From positions 62,001 to 126,000 of the forward strand of contig NZ_JACDIS010000005.1 in NCBI RefSeq assembly GCF_013839525.1: a stretch of DNA of 64,000 nt. The letters are read 5' to 3'. A model generated the notes under the pieces. It had not been told where the DNA came from and did no database searches. It saw only the letters and a list, made by a program, of their open reading frames with translations. This stretch comes from Chthonobacter rhizosphaerae. GTDB taxonomy: Bacteria > Pseudomonadota > Alphaproteobacteria > Rhizobiales > Pleomorphomonadaceae. A program made the position numbers and the translations under genes. Positions 26,093 to 35,049 of the stretch are shown one piece after another (position 1 is the stretch's first letter; each line of letters opens with the position of its first letter).

Positions 26093-27094
26093 ATGTATAC
26101 ATTGAATAAGCGCACCGGCCTGAAGGCCCTGGTGGTCGGCGTCGCCACGGCCTGTCTGGTCGCCGGCAGCGCCGTCGTCGCCATGGCCCAGGACGTCACC
26201 CTGAAGATGGCCTACGAGAACAATCCGGGCGAGCCGTTCGACCAGGCCATGCACTACTGGGCCGACCTCCTGAAGGAGCGCTCGAACGGCGAGATCGTGA
26301 TGGAGCTCTATCCGTCCTCGCAGCTCGGCTCCAAGAAGGACGTGACCGAGCAGGCCATGATGGGCATGAACGTCATGACCCTGACGGACGTGGGCTTCCT
26401 GGCCGACTACGACCCGGACCTCGGCGCGCTGTTCGGGCCCTTCCTGACCGACGACCCGCAGAAGCTGTTCAAGCTCTACGAGGGCCCGTGGTTCAAGGAG
26501 AAGGCCGAGGCGCTGCGCGAGAAGGGCGTGCGCATCGTGATGAGCAACTACCTCTACGGCGTGCGGCACCTGATCAGCAAGAAGCCGGTGCGGACCCCCG
26601 AGGACCTCGCCGGCATGAAGATCCGCGTGCCGAACAACGTCATGCAGATCAAGACCTTCGAGGCGATGGGCGCGACCGCGACGCCGCTGCCGCTGGGCGA
26701 GACCTTCCCGGCGCTGTCCCAGGGCGTGATCGACGGCGTGGAGAACCCGCTCTCGGTGCTCTACGGCCAGCGCTTCCAGGAGGAGGCCAAGTACCTGAGC
26801 CTCATCGGCTATCTCACCAACGTGTCGCTCATCGTCGGCGGCGAGGCCTTCTTCTCCACCCTGACGCCGGAGCAGATGGCGATCGTCGAGGAGACCGCCC
26901 GCGAGACCGGCCTCTACAGCCAGAAGATGGCCGCCGAGAACGACGCCGAGTTCATCGAGAAGATGAAGGAGGCCGGGGTCGAGGTGATCGAGGTCGACAA
27001 GGCGCCGTTCCGCGAGAAGACCAAGTCGGTCTACGGCGAATTCCCGGAGTGGTCGGAAGGCCTCTACGAGAAGATCCAGGCCGAACTGAAGTGA
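26093..27094 (+). CDS. dctP: TRAP transporter substrate-binding protein DctP
   Basis: Periplasmic DctP-family binding protein, 333 aa with a Sec signal peptide cleaved near AMAQD. Family landmarks: LKMAYENNPGEPF at the mature start, and DLAGMKIRVPNNVMQIKTFEAMGA, where the Arg of KIRVP is the ligand-carboxylate clamp, then SQGVIDGVENPL. It delivers a carboxylated substrate, plausibly a sugar acid given the dehydrogenase and FCD regulator upstream. ATG 26093 was chosen over an in-frame TTG at 26078 because GGAGG precedes it. A pair of hairpins separates it from dctQ. Confidence 0.93.
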   Translation: MYTLNKRTGLKALVVGVATACLVAGSAVVAMAQDVTLKMAYENNPGEPFDQAMHYWADLLKERSNGEIVMELYPSSQLGSKKDVTEQAMMGMNVMTLTDVGFLADYDPDLGALFGPFLTDDPQKLFKLYEGPWFKEKAEALREKGVRIVMSNYLYGVRHLISKKPVRTPEDLAGMKIRVPNNVMQIKTFEAMGATATPLPLGETFPALSQGVIDGVENPLSVLYGQRFQEEAKYLSLIGYLTNVSLIVGGEAFFSTLTPEQMAIVEETARETGLYSQKMAAENDAEFIEKMKEAGVEVIEVDKAPFREKTKSVYGEFPEWSEGLYEKIQAELK

Positions 27095-27095
27095 T

Positions 27096-27195
27096 CCGGC
27101 GCCCGCCCCGACGCCCTCGGGCGCCGGGGCGGGATCCGGCCTCCCCGGCCGGAGCCGATCGCCGACCCGCGCCCCGGGCCATGAGCGGCCCGGGG
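27096..27195 (+). terminator. Two successive perfect hairpins between dctP and dctQ
   Basis: First: CCGGCGCCC (27096-27104) with GGGCGCCGG (27119-27127). Second: CCCCGGGCC (27172-27180) with GGCCCGGGG (27187-27195). Neither has a T-run. They occupy the 175-base gap and probably hold the dctP message level above that of dctQM. Confidence 0.6.
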
Positions 27196-27269
27196 GCGAG
27201 CCCCGCCCGGCCCGGCGGGCGTCCGGGATCGCCGGCGTCGCCGCGGGCTTCCATGAAAGCGGTGTCCTG

Positions 27270-27785
27270 ATGAACCGTCTCGTCTCGTGGACGGGGTGGC
27301 TGGCGGTGATCCCGCTCGTCGCCCTCATCGTCCTCTTCAACGCGGCCGTGGTGATGCGCTACGCGGTCGGGCAGCCGATCCACTGGACCGAGGAGATGTC
27401 CGGTCTCCTGATGATCTGGATCGTGATGATCGGCGCCATCGCGGCCGAGCGCGACAACCAGCACCTCTCCATCACGGTGTTCACCGACCTTCTGGCGCGC
27501 CGTCCGCGCCTCGTGCTCGACGTGGTGTTCGACCTCGCCTCGGTGGCGCTCCTCCTCACGGTGGCCTGGCTCGGCTGGCAGCTCAGCCAGAGCGTCAGCT
27601 TCAAGCTCACCGACATCCTGCGCATCTCGTGGTTCTGGATCGACGTGGCCGTGCCGATCGGCTTCCTCGGCGTCGCCCTGGTGATGGTCGCCCGCTCGGT
27701 CGGCGCCATCCGGCGGCTCGGGTCCGGCGCTCCCGGCGCCGACGACCGGCCCCACGGACCCGTCACCACCGGAGAGAGTTCATGA
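27270..27785 (+). CDS. dctQ: TRAP transporter small permease DctQ
   Basis: Four-helix small membrane subunit, 171 aa. Hallmarks: RYAVGQPIHWTEEMSGLLMIW in the first half (the Trp-Thr-Glu-Glu stretch) and AERDNQHLSI before the third helix. It bridges the binding protein and DctM. The stop overlaps the dctM start by four bases. No strong ribosome site precedes its ATG, consistent with weaker translation than dctP. Confidence 0.92.
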   Translation: MNRLVSWTGWLAVIPLVALIVLFNAAVVMRYAVGQPIHWTEEMSGLLMIWIVMIGAIAAERDNQHLSITVFTDLLARRPRLVLDVVFDLASVALLLTVAWLGWQLSQSVSFKLTDILRISWFWIDVAVPIGFLGVALVMVARSVGAIRRLGSGAPGADDRPHGPVTTGESS

Positions 27786-29056
27786 GTCTTCTCGTCATCT
27801 CCGGCATCATGCTGGTGCTGTTCGCCTTCGGCGTGCGGCTCTACATCGGCATGCTGGCGGCCGTTCTCGCCTATTTCCTGGTCTTCGCCAACGTGCCGCT
27901 CGGCATCGCCATCCAGCGGGTGATCGGGCCGACCCAGAACACCTCGCTCCTGGCGATTCCCTTCTTCATCATGCTCGGTACGGTGATGGCCCACACGGGC
28001 ATCGCCGAACGCATGCTGAAGGTGGCCGACCTCCTGGTGGGGCGGCTGCGGGGCGGCATGGGCCTCGCCAACATCATGCTGTCCACCCTGATGGGCGGCA
28101 TCAGCGCCTCCAACCTCGCCGACGCCGCCATGCTGACCCGCATGATGGTGCCGGAGATGGAGCGGCGCGGCTACGACCGGGCGTTCGCCAGCGCCGTGAC
28201 GGCCGCCGGCTCCCTGGTGACGCCGATCATCCCGCCGGGCATCGCGCTCATCATCTACGCGCTGATCGCCGACGTGTCCGTGGGGCGCATGTTCATGGCC
28301 GGCATCCTGCCGGGCCTCCTCTGCTCGGCGCTGCTGATGCTGGCGGTCTACGTCACCGCCGTGCGGCGCGGGTACAAGCCGAGCCGGGAAGCCTGGCCGA
28401 CGGCGGGCGAGGCGGGGCGGACCCTGCTTGGCGCCTGGCCGGCGGTGCTGCTCGTCGCCGCCATCATCGGCGGCATCCGGATGAACGTGTTCACGCCCAC
28501 CGAGGCCGGCGCCGTCGCCATCACGCTGACGCTGATCATCGGCTTCTTCGTGTTCCGCGAGATGCGACTGCGCCATGTGGGCGAGGCGCTTCTGGAGACG
28601 GCGAAGTCCACCTCGTCGGTGCTGCTCGTCATCATGGCGAGCTCGGCACTGGCGTGGATCTTCTCGCTGGAGCAGGCGGGCGTGTCGCTGTCGCGGCTGA
28701 TCACCGGCTTCACCACCGACCCGACCAGCTTCCTGATGGTGGTGAACGTGGTGCTGCTGTTCGCCGGCATGCTGATGGAAGGCACGGCGCTGATGATCGT
28801 GCTGGTGCCGCTGCTCATGCCGACCGTGAAGGCGCTCGGCATCGATCCGATCCACTTCGGCATCGTGCTGATCTTCAACCTTTCCATCGGCACGCTGACG
28901 CCGCCGGTGGGCACCGTGATGCTGCTGGTGTGCAACATCGCCAAGGTGGGGGTCGCCTCGTTCACGCGCCAGGCGGTGGGGCTCTATGCGGCCCTGTTCG
29001 CGGTGCTGATCCTTCTCACCTACGTGCCGGAGCTTTCGCTCTACCTCACCCGCTGA
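27782..29056 (+). CDS. dctM: TRAP transporter large permease DctM
   Basis: Twelve-helix sodium-coupled large membrane subunit, 424 aa, normal length. Landmarks: LLAIPFFIMLGTVMAHTGIA, GGISASNLADAAML, TAAGSLVTPIIPPGIALIIYA and the second-half FNLSIGTLTPPVGTVMLL. ATG overlaps the dctQ stop (ATGA). The operon ends in a 12-bp GC hairpin. Confidence 0.95.
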   Translation: MSLLVISGIMLVLFAFGVRLYIGMLAAVLAYFLVFANVPLGIAIQRVIGPTQNTSLLAIPFFIMLGTVMAHTGIAERMLKVADLLVGRLRGGMGLANIMLSTLMGGISASNLADAAMLTRMMVPEMERRGYDRAFASAVTAAGSLVTPIIPPGIALIIYALIADVSVGRMFMAGILPGLLCSALLMLAVYVTAVRRGYKPSREAWPTAGEAGRTLLGAWPAVLLVAAIIGGIRMNVFTPTEAGAVAITLTLIIGFFVFREMRLRHVGEALLETAKSTSSVLLVIMASSALAWIFSLEQAGVSLSRLITGFTTDPTSFLMVVNVVLLFAGMLMEGTALMIVLVPLLMPTVKALGIDPIHFGIVLIFNLSIGTLTPPVGTVMLLVCNIAKVGVASFTRQAVGLYAALFAVLILLTYVPELSLYLTR

Positions 29057-29077
29057 GGCGGGAGCGCGGCCCGGATG

Positions 29078-29106
29078 CGGCCGGCCGGCGCCGAGCCGGC
29101 CGGCCG
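29078..29106 (+). terminator. Perfect 12-bp hairpin after dctM
   Basis: Arms CGGCCGGCCGGC and GCCGGCCGGCCG around a five-base loop, 22 bases past the dctM stop. Very stable but with no T-run. A likely end of the gntR-to-dctM transcription unit. Confidence 0.6.
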
Positions 29107-29313
29107 TGGTCCTGCGCAGTGACAACGGGAACGCCATCGCCTGTCGACACGCGGGCCAGATGCGCTAAAGTGACAGAACCTCAAGCAACACGACGAGGCA
29201 TCGAAGAGGTCTCGCGGCTGGCCGGGTGGAGGAGCACCGGCCCGTTCCGGGCATGGCCCGGCGGAGACGCCGCCTTGAAGAGACCAGACCACATCACAAG
29301 GGGAGAGCGGACG

Positions 29314-29511
29314 ATGGACACGCAACGCCTGATCGAATCCGAAGCCCGACGAGTAGCCGCGTTGAACATCGCCCGAACGCTGCAGCCCGGGGAAAGCCTG
29401 GAGGACCTGGTGGAACGCCTGTGGCCGATCTACGCCGCCGACCTCGCCGCCGGCGTGATCGACCGGGAGGGCCTCCGGGTCGCTTATGCCGAGACGGTCC
29501 TTCGCAGCTGA
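29314..29511 (+). CDS. Small conserved acidic protein, 65 aa
   Basis: Short soluble protein MDTQRLIESEARRVAAL followed by helices with LEDLVERLWPIYA and a C-terminal VAYAETVLRS. The ribosome site GGGGAG is ideally placed before the ATG. It is likely helical throughout; no family recognised. It sits alone between dctM and a convergent BA14K gene and is followed by a plausible terminator. Confidence 0.65.
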   Translation: MDTQRLIESEARRVAALNIARTLQPGESLEDLVERLWPIYAADLAAGVIDREGLRVAYAETVLRS

Positions 29512-29530
29512 GGTCGAGAACCCTTGCCAT

Positions 29531-29563
29531 CGGGCGTCCGGACAGTCGGGCGCCCGTTTCGAT
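29531..29563 (+). terminator. Intrinsic terminator after the 65-aa gene
   Basis: CGGGCG (29531-29536) pairs with CGCCCG (29551-29556), followed by TTTCGATT. It lies between convergent genes. Confidence 0.5.
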
Positions 29564-29671
29564 TCCGGGCCGCCGCGGGAAAGAGGACGCGAACGGCGGA
29601 AGGCCTCGGAGGCGGGAAAGGCGCGCGGGACCGGCGCCACGAGGCGACGTCCCCCGCGACGGAAAGGCCCG

Positions 29672-30193
29672 TCAGTAGGGGCAGCGGCGGCGGACCCCGT
29701 CGAAGCCGACGTAGGTGTCGGTCCGTTCGTCATAGGATTTGAAGCTTGCGCGGCAGCGCGCCAGGCGGTCCGGCTGGCCGCCGGACGCGACGCCGGCGGG
29801 CGGCGCCAAGGCGTTCGGCGGCGCGAGGGCGGGGGCCGGAGCGGAGAGGGGCGGGCTGGAGAGAGGCGCCGCCGCGCCGGGCGTGATCGCGGCCGGGGGC
29901 ACCGGTAGGCCGAACAGGGCGGCGGTGGTCGGGTCCCGGTCGAGGCGGCGCTGGCGCAGCCAGGCGGCATAGCGCTCGTCGGTCCAGAAGCCCCGGTTGC
30001 TCATCCAGTCGCCGCAGTCGCGGTCCATGGGATAGCGTTCGCAGAAGCGCGCGATGTAGCGGTCCCGCTCGGTCATCGGCGGGGGCGACGAGGCGGGCGG
30101 CGGCGTGACCGAGGGCAGCGGCACGGCGGGCATGGGCACGCACCCGGCTCCGGTCAGGAGAACCGCCAGGCCAACGCTCATCCACTTCGACAT
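29672..30193 (-). CDS. BA14K-family lipoprotein
   Basis: 173-aa exported protein. The N-terminal segment MSKWMSVGLAVLLTGAGC is lipoprotein-like, although the residue three before Cys is Gly rather than Leu. A Pro-rich linker follows, then a middle part with two Cys (FCERYPMDRDCGDW), an Ala/Pro-rich stretch, and the BA14K signature at the C terminus (CRASFKSYDE, then TYVGFDGVRRRCP). Brucella BA14K proteins are immunoreactive and lectin-like; a cell-surface role is inferred. ATG 30193 has GGAG six bases upstream. Confidence 0.8.
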   Translation of the reverse strand: MSKWMSVGLAVLLTGAGCVPMPAVPLPSVTPPPASSPPPMTERDRYIARFCERYPMDRDCGDWMSNRGFWTDERYAAWLRQRRLDRDPTTAALFGLPVPPAAITPGAAAPLSSPPLSAPAPALAPPNALAPPAGVASGGQPDRLARCRASFKSYDERTDTYVGFDGVRRRCPY

Positions 30194-30434
30194 ACGGGTC
30201 TCCACGCTCTCCGGACGGAGCATCCGCTCCGGTTGCCCTCCTCTTGGCCGCATGCCCCGCAGTCTGCCTGAGACCACCGCGAACGCAACCCCGACCTCTG
30301 CAGCAAGCTGCATAGGACAGGTCTGCGAACCGGAGATGACGGGCGCCTGCGCCGACGGCCGGCCGGCGGCGAGCGCAGGCGATCGCCGGCCGCACCCAAG
30401 CGTCAGCCGGGCCGGAGGGCGGGTTCAAGCCGGC

Positions 30435-30459
30435 GGAACCAAGCGCGCCAGGGCTCGTT
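30435..30459 (+). promoter_or_regulatory. EcfG-type (general stress) promoter for yidB
   Basis: GGAAC at 30435-30439, 16 bases, then CGTT at 30456-30459. This matches the alphaproteobacterial EcfG consensus GGAAC-N16/17-CGTT exactly and stands 33 bases before the yidB ATG, leaving room for a short leader. Confidence 0.65.
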
Positions 30460-30491
30460 CCCTCGCCAGTTCAGACGAGGAGACGACCAAA

Positions 30492-31052
30492 ATGGCACGC
30501 GGACTTCCTTCCATGACGGCCCTCCTGGGGCTTCTCGCCGTCGCGGGCTACCAGAACCGGGACAAGATCGCCGAGATGCTCGGCCAGCGTCCCCAGGGCG
30601 ACGGAACCTCGGACGGCCGGATCGGCGGACCGGGCGCCTACGACCGTTCCGCGCAGCAGTCGGGCGGCGGGCTTGGTGGCTTGGGCGGATTGGGCGGGCT
30701 CGGCCAGGCGGGCGGCGGCGGGCTGGGGTCCATCCTCGGCGGGCTGGCCGGTTCGGCCGGCGGCGCCGGCGCGGGCGGCATGCTGAGCGGCGGTCTCGGC
30801 GACCTGGTGGACAGCTTCCGCCGGGCCGGCCATGGCGAGACCGCGGACAGCTGGGTGGGCCGCGGCCCGAACCGGGAGGTGTCGCCGTCGCAGCTGGAAC
30901 AGGCCATCGACCCGGAGGTGATCGACACGCTGACCCAGCAGACCGGCCTTTCCCGCGACGAGCTGCTGGCGCGCCTGTCGCGCACGCTGCCGGACGCGGT
31001 GGACCGCTACACGCCGGAAGGCCGGCTGCCGAGCGAGAACGACCGCTTCTGA
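30492..31052 (+). CDS. yidB: YidB family protein
   Basis: 186-aa YidB/DUF937-like protein. An N-terminal hydrophobic start (MTALLGLLAVAGYQNRDKI) leads to a Gly-rich stretch with GGLGG repeats near residues 57-70, and a conserved C-terminal part with ADSWVGRGPNREVSPSQL, IDTLTQQTGLSRDELL and LPDAVDRYTPEGRLP. The family is widespread in alphaproteobacteria; molecular function is unknown. The EcfG-type promoter suggests induction under general stress. Confidence 0.88.
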   Translation: MARGLPSMTALLGLLAVAGYQNRDKIAEMLGQRPQGDGTSDGRIGGPGAYDRSAQQSGGGLGGLGGLGGLGQAGGGGLGSILGGLAGSAGGAGAGGMLSGGLGDLVDSFRRAGHGETADSWVGRGPNREVSPSQLEQAIDPEVIDTLTQQTGLSRDELLARLSRTLPDAVDRYTPEGRLPSENDRF

Positions 31053-31141
31053 CCGGCGGCGACCGGACAGTCTCGTCGGCGGTCCCGAGGGGGCGTCCGG
31101 TCCGGCCCTTGTCGCGGCAGGTCCATGGCGCCGACAGGCCG

Positions 31142-32119
31142 TCAGCGGTCGAACCGCACGGGCAGGCTCATGGTCAGGCTCGGCCGCCCGACGGCGGCCG
31201 GGATGGCCGGCAGCGGGCTCGCCCGGCCGACCATGGCGACGGCGGCCTCGTCGAGGCGCTGGTCGCCCGAACTCCGGGCGACCGAGATGCCGGTCACGCT
31301 GCCGTCCGCCGCCACCGTGAACCGGACCGTCACCCGCGCGCCCCTAGAGGCGCGGGTGTCCACGGTCCGGCGCTGGCGCATGATGCGGGCGCGCACGGTG
31401 GCGCTGTAGGTCTCCAACGCGTCCGGGTCCGGGTTGCCGGCACCCGAAGCCCGCTCGCCGGCGACCGCCGCGCGGGACGGGGCGGGCGCGGCGCGCTCCA
31501 CCCGGCGGACGGTCTCGGCCACTTTGGCCTCCGGTCGCGGCCGGACCCGGCGGACCGGCTTCGGCGTCGGGGCGACGGGAGGGGCGGGCGCGACGGTTTC
31601 GGCTTCGACCACCTCCGAGGGCGGCGCTTCCGCCACCTCGGACGGCGGCGCCTCGACGGCGTCGGCCGGCGCGGCTTCGGCGACCTCCGACGGGGCGGCC
31701 TCGGCGGCGTCTTCCACGGGGGTCTCGGCGGGGGCGTCGGCGACGGCTTCGGCCGCGACGGTCGTCTCCACCTCGGCGGTCTCGACCGTCTCGGGAAGGG
31801 GCTCGGCCACCGCCTCGACGGGGGCGGCGGTCTCGACTGGCGGCTCCACGGCCTCGGTCGGGACCTCGGTGGGCGTCTCGGCGTCGACGCCTTCGGAGGC
31901 GAGGCTCTCCACCGTTTCGGCCGGCGGCAGGGCGAGTTCGGGCGGCAGATCGATCATGACCGCGGCCTCGGGCGCCTGGATGGCGGGCTCGGACGCCGTC
32001 CGGGGCAGGATCAGCGCCGCGCCGCCGCCATGGAGGGCGGTCGCCACCAGGAAGGCGGCGGTCCAGCGGCCCCAACCGGCCCCCTCGCGGTCCGCCGGCC
32101 GTCCGCCGATGGCCGTCAC
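31142..32119 (-). CDS. tonB: TonB energy-transduction protein
   Basis: 325-aa TonB-family protein: one N-terminal membrane anchor (about 18-38), a long periplasmic spacer rich in Glu, Ala, Val and Pro (about 60-190, with imperfect EAPPSEVAEA repeats), a basic Pro segment (KPVRRVRPRP) and a C-terminal TonB domain (YSATVRARIMRQRRTV, then VRFTVAADGSVTGISVARSSG). It couples the ExbB/ExbD proton motor to outer-membrane receptors. GTG start overlapping the exbD stop (GTGA). No TonB-dependent receptor gene is adjacent. Confidence 0.93.
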   Translation of the reverse strand: MTAIGGRPADREGAGWGRWTAAFLVATALHGGGAALILPRTASEPAIQAPEAAVMIDLPPELALPPAETVESLASEGVDAETPTEVPTEAVEPPVETAAPVEAVAEPLPETVETAEVETTVAAEAVADAPAETPVEDAAEAAPSEVAEAAPADAVEAPPSEVAEAPPSEVVEAETVAPAPPVAPTPKPVRRVRPRPEAKVAETVRRVERAAPAPSRAAVAGERASGAGNPDPDALETYSATVRARIMRQRRTVDTRASRGARVTVRFTVAADGSVTGISVARSSGDQRLDEAAVAMVGRASPLPAIPAAVGRPSLTMSLPVRFDR

Positions 32120-32556
32120 GGCGCCGCTCCGACGGCGGAGCCCGGCATGGTCTCCAGGCCGACGAGGGCGACCTTCAGATAGCCGGCGGCCCTGAGGACG
32201 TTCATCACCTCGGTGAGGTCGCCGTAGGAGACGGCCTTGTCGGCCCGCAGGAACACCCGCTCGGCCTTGTCGCCGCCGGTGCGGGCGTCGAGCGCCGCCC
32301 CGAGGGCCTCGCGGGCGACCGGGTCGTTGCCGAGGGCGAGGCCGAGGTCGGCCCCGATCGTCAGGGTGACGGGCGCCTCGGGGCGCCGGGCCGGGGCGGC
32401 GGTGGAGCCGGGCAGGTCCACGGGCACGTCCACGGTGGCGAGCGGGGCCGCCACCATGAAGATGATCAGGAGCACGAGAATCACGTCGATGAAGGGCGTG
32501 ACGTTGATCTCGTGGGTTTCGGCGAGGTCGTCGCCGTCGTCGAGCCGGGCCGCCAT
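32116..32556 (-). CDS. exbD: Biopolymer transport protein ExbD
   Basis: 146-aa inner-membrane motor subunit. The single transmembrane helix begins with the conserved [20 protein letters not shown], whose Asp carries protons, and the periplasmic domain ends with [23 protein letters not shown] split across its usual beta strands. It follows exbB by four bases and is coupled to tonB. Confidence 0.96.
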   Translation of the reverse strand: MAARLDDGDDLAETHEINVTPFIDVILVLLIIFMVAAPLATVDVPVDLPGSTAAPARRPEAPVTLTIGADLGLALGNDPVAREALGAALDARTGGDKAERVFLRADKAVSYGDLTEVMNVLRAAGYLKVALVGLETMPGSAVGAAP

Positions 32557-32560
32557 GGGG

Positions 32561-33508
<948 letters not shown>

Positions 33509-33534
33509 GGGCGGCATCCTTCTCGGTCCTGGCG

Positions 33535-33978
33535 TCACTTGAGGAAGCGGGCGGTGGACCGGGACGTGGGCTCGACCCGATCGACGCAGCCGGCAAGGGC
33601 GCCGGCCGGCGTCGCGCAGGCGACCACGTCGTTCACCAGCACCCGGTCGATGGCCTCGCAGGCGAGGCCGGTGATCGGGAAGGCCTTCACCACGGTCTTG
33701 CGCGCCGACAGGGGGCCGAGCTCGGCGGCGAGCCGCTTGGCCACCACGCCGTCGCGGTCGAACACCACGAGGTCGAGCTTCAGGCTGTCGAGGCGCTCTG
33801 CGGCGGTGTTCTCGGTGACCACGGTGGCCCTGCAGTCCGCGCCGACGGGCTCCAGGCGGTTGAGCTCGACCCGGAAGGGCTCGGCGGTTCCTTGCGCGGC
33901 GGCGGGAACCGACGGCGCGAGGGCGGCGAGGCAGGCGAGAAGGGTGGCCGATCGGCCGGCAAACGCATACACGGTCAT
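33535..33978 (-). CDS. Secreted protein encoded upstream of exbB
   Basis: 147-aa protein with a signal peptide ([18 protein letters not shown]) and a small beta-rich mature domain containing four Cys ([26 protein letters not shown]), probably two disulfides. It is 26 bases upstream of exbB on the same strand. Short exported proteins of this form occur next to exbB in other rhizobia as far as I recall, but no function is known. It presumably acts in the periplasm with the ExbBD-TonB system. Confidence 0.75.
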   Translation of the reverse strand: MTVYAFAGRSATLLACLAALAPSVPAAAQGTAEPFRVELNRLEPVGADCRATVVTENTAAERLDSLKLDLVVFDRDGVVAKRLAAELGPLSARKTVVKAFPITGLACEAIDRVLVNDVVACATPAGALAGCVDRVEPTSRSTARFLK

Positions 33979-34023
33979 GGCACCCGCGCTTCGACAAGAG
34001 TTCGACGTGGAAACCTGAGTTTC

Positions 34024-34035
34024 ATAGTCAACTAT
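34024..34035. promoter_or_regulatory. Palindrome ahead of the exbB operon
   Basis: ATAGTCAACTAT, a 12-base palindrome with a two-base centre, in the only AT-rich patch upstream of the secreted-protein/exbB operon; the minus strand reads TATAGT there, like a -10 element. Candidate site for an iron regulator, though it does not match a Fur, Irr or RirA consensus I can cite. Confidence 0.4.
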
Positions 34036-34132
34036 AAGCGCAGGTGCAACCGCCGGGTTCCGGGCCGGCTTGGGGATGCGGTCAAACGGGCGCGGAAGAG
34101 CGCTCCAAGGACTTGATCCGGCGCGATGTCTC

Positions 34133-34160
34133 TTCGACCTGACGTTTCCGTCAGGTCGAA
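34133..34160 (-). terminator. 12-bp hairpin with GAAA loop overlapping the fhuF-like stop
   Basis: Arms TTCGACCTGACG and CGTCAGGTCGAA around a tetraloop that reads GAAA in the minus-strand RNA. The stop codon of the FhuF-like gene (34151-34153) lies inside it. Very stable, with no T-run. Confidence 0.6.
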
Positions 34161-34960
34161 AAGCGCTTCAGGCGGGCCGTCCGGTCGTCGGCGCTTCGGC
34201 GCGGACAGGTGTCGCAGGCCTCGAAGGCCGGGTGCTCGTGCAGGCGGCAGCAGGCGGCGCGGTCCACGAACCACTGTTCGGCAGGCTCGCCGTCCGGTCG
34301 CTCGGCCCGGACCGCCACGAAGCCGGTGCGGGGGCTCGCGATCGGGGACCGATGGACGCGCAGGCGCCTGAGCGCGTCGTCGCGGGCGGCCGCTTCGGCG
34401 CGAAAGGCTCGCCCGGCCGCCAGGTGCGCGATGGCGACCGCGTCGCCGACGATCCGCTGGAGGTTGCCGCGGCGGAGCGGGCCGGTGGCGGCGACCGCGT
34501 CCATCAGCGGATCGAGCACCCGTTCCAGGGATCGCAGGGCCGGATCGCCGGTGTCGGCGCCACGCCCGCCGACGTCCGGGCGGATCCGGACGGCGAACCG
34601 CGTTCCGGTTCGGCCGCTGTCGCCGAGGGGAAACCGGAGCCGCAGAAGCGTCACTTCGTCCGGGCCGAACGGATGGGGCGCCCCCGCGAGGTGCAGCGCC
34701 ACGAGGGTGAGGCCGATCGGATAGGCGGCCTGCCCGGCGAGGAGGACGGCGGCGGTGCGCCGGTCGAGGCCCGGCCAGAGGGCGAGATCCTCGTCGATCC
34801 AGCGGGGCAGGGCGGACGGGAGGCCGGATACCGGGACGGCGTCCGGTTCGCCGGTCGAGACGGCGAGGTCGAGGTCCGGCAGGGTCGCGGCCACGCGGGC
34901 GAGCGCGGCGGCGAGCGCCGGGTCGGTCGTCGGGGAGGGGTGGACGTCGGGATCCGGCAT
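34151..34960 (-). CDS. FhuF-like siderophore-iron reductase
   Basis: 269-aa protein of the FhuF/ferric iron reductase type. The C terminus carries the four-Cys [2Fe-2S] pattern CCRLHEHPAFEACDTC (Cys at about 237, 238, 249 and 252). The N-terminal two-thirds is the less conserved helical part with RTAAVLLAGQAAYPIG. Such proteins reduce ferric siderophores in the cytoplasm to release iron. Location beside exbBD-tonB supports an iron role, though it is separated from exbB by a control region. Confidence 0.83.
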   Translation of the reverse strand: MPDPDVHPSPTTDPALAAALARVAATLPDLDLAVSTGEPDAVPVSGLPSALPRWIDEDLALWPGLDRRTAAVLLAGQAAYPIGLTLVALHLAGAPHPFGPDEVTLLRLRFPLGDSGRTGTRFAVRIRPDVGGRGADTGDPALRSLERVLDPLMDAVAATGPLRRGNLQRIVGDAVAIAHLAAGRAFRAEAAARDDALRRLRVHRSPIASPRTGFVAVRAERPDGEPAEQWFVDRAACCRLHEHPAFEACDTCPRRSADDRTARLKRFST

Positions 34961-35016
34961 CGACGCTTGAAAGTTGGAGGGCGCGGCCGCGCCGGCCTCG
35001 CGATCGGGCGGGCGAC

Positions 35017-35049
35017 CCTCGTCCGGCCGGTCAGACCGGCCAGACGAGG
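35017..35049 (-). terminator. Hairpin containing the SLC13 permease stop codon
   Basis: CCTCGTC and GACGAGG flank GGCCGGT and ACCGGCC, with one mismatch between the two stem halves and a three-base loop holding the stop region. No T-run. Confidence 0.5.

Noticed and set aside
30421-30445. GGTTCAAGCC resembling a tRNA T-loop
   Set aside because: The flanking bases do not form a T-stem and no acceptor or anticodon arm surrounds it.
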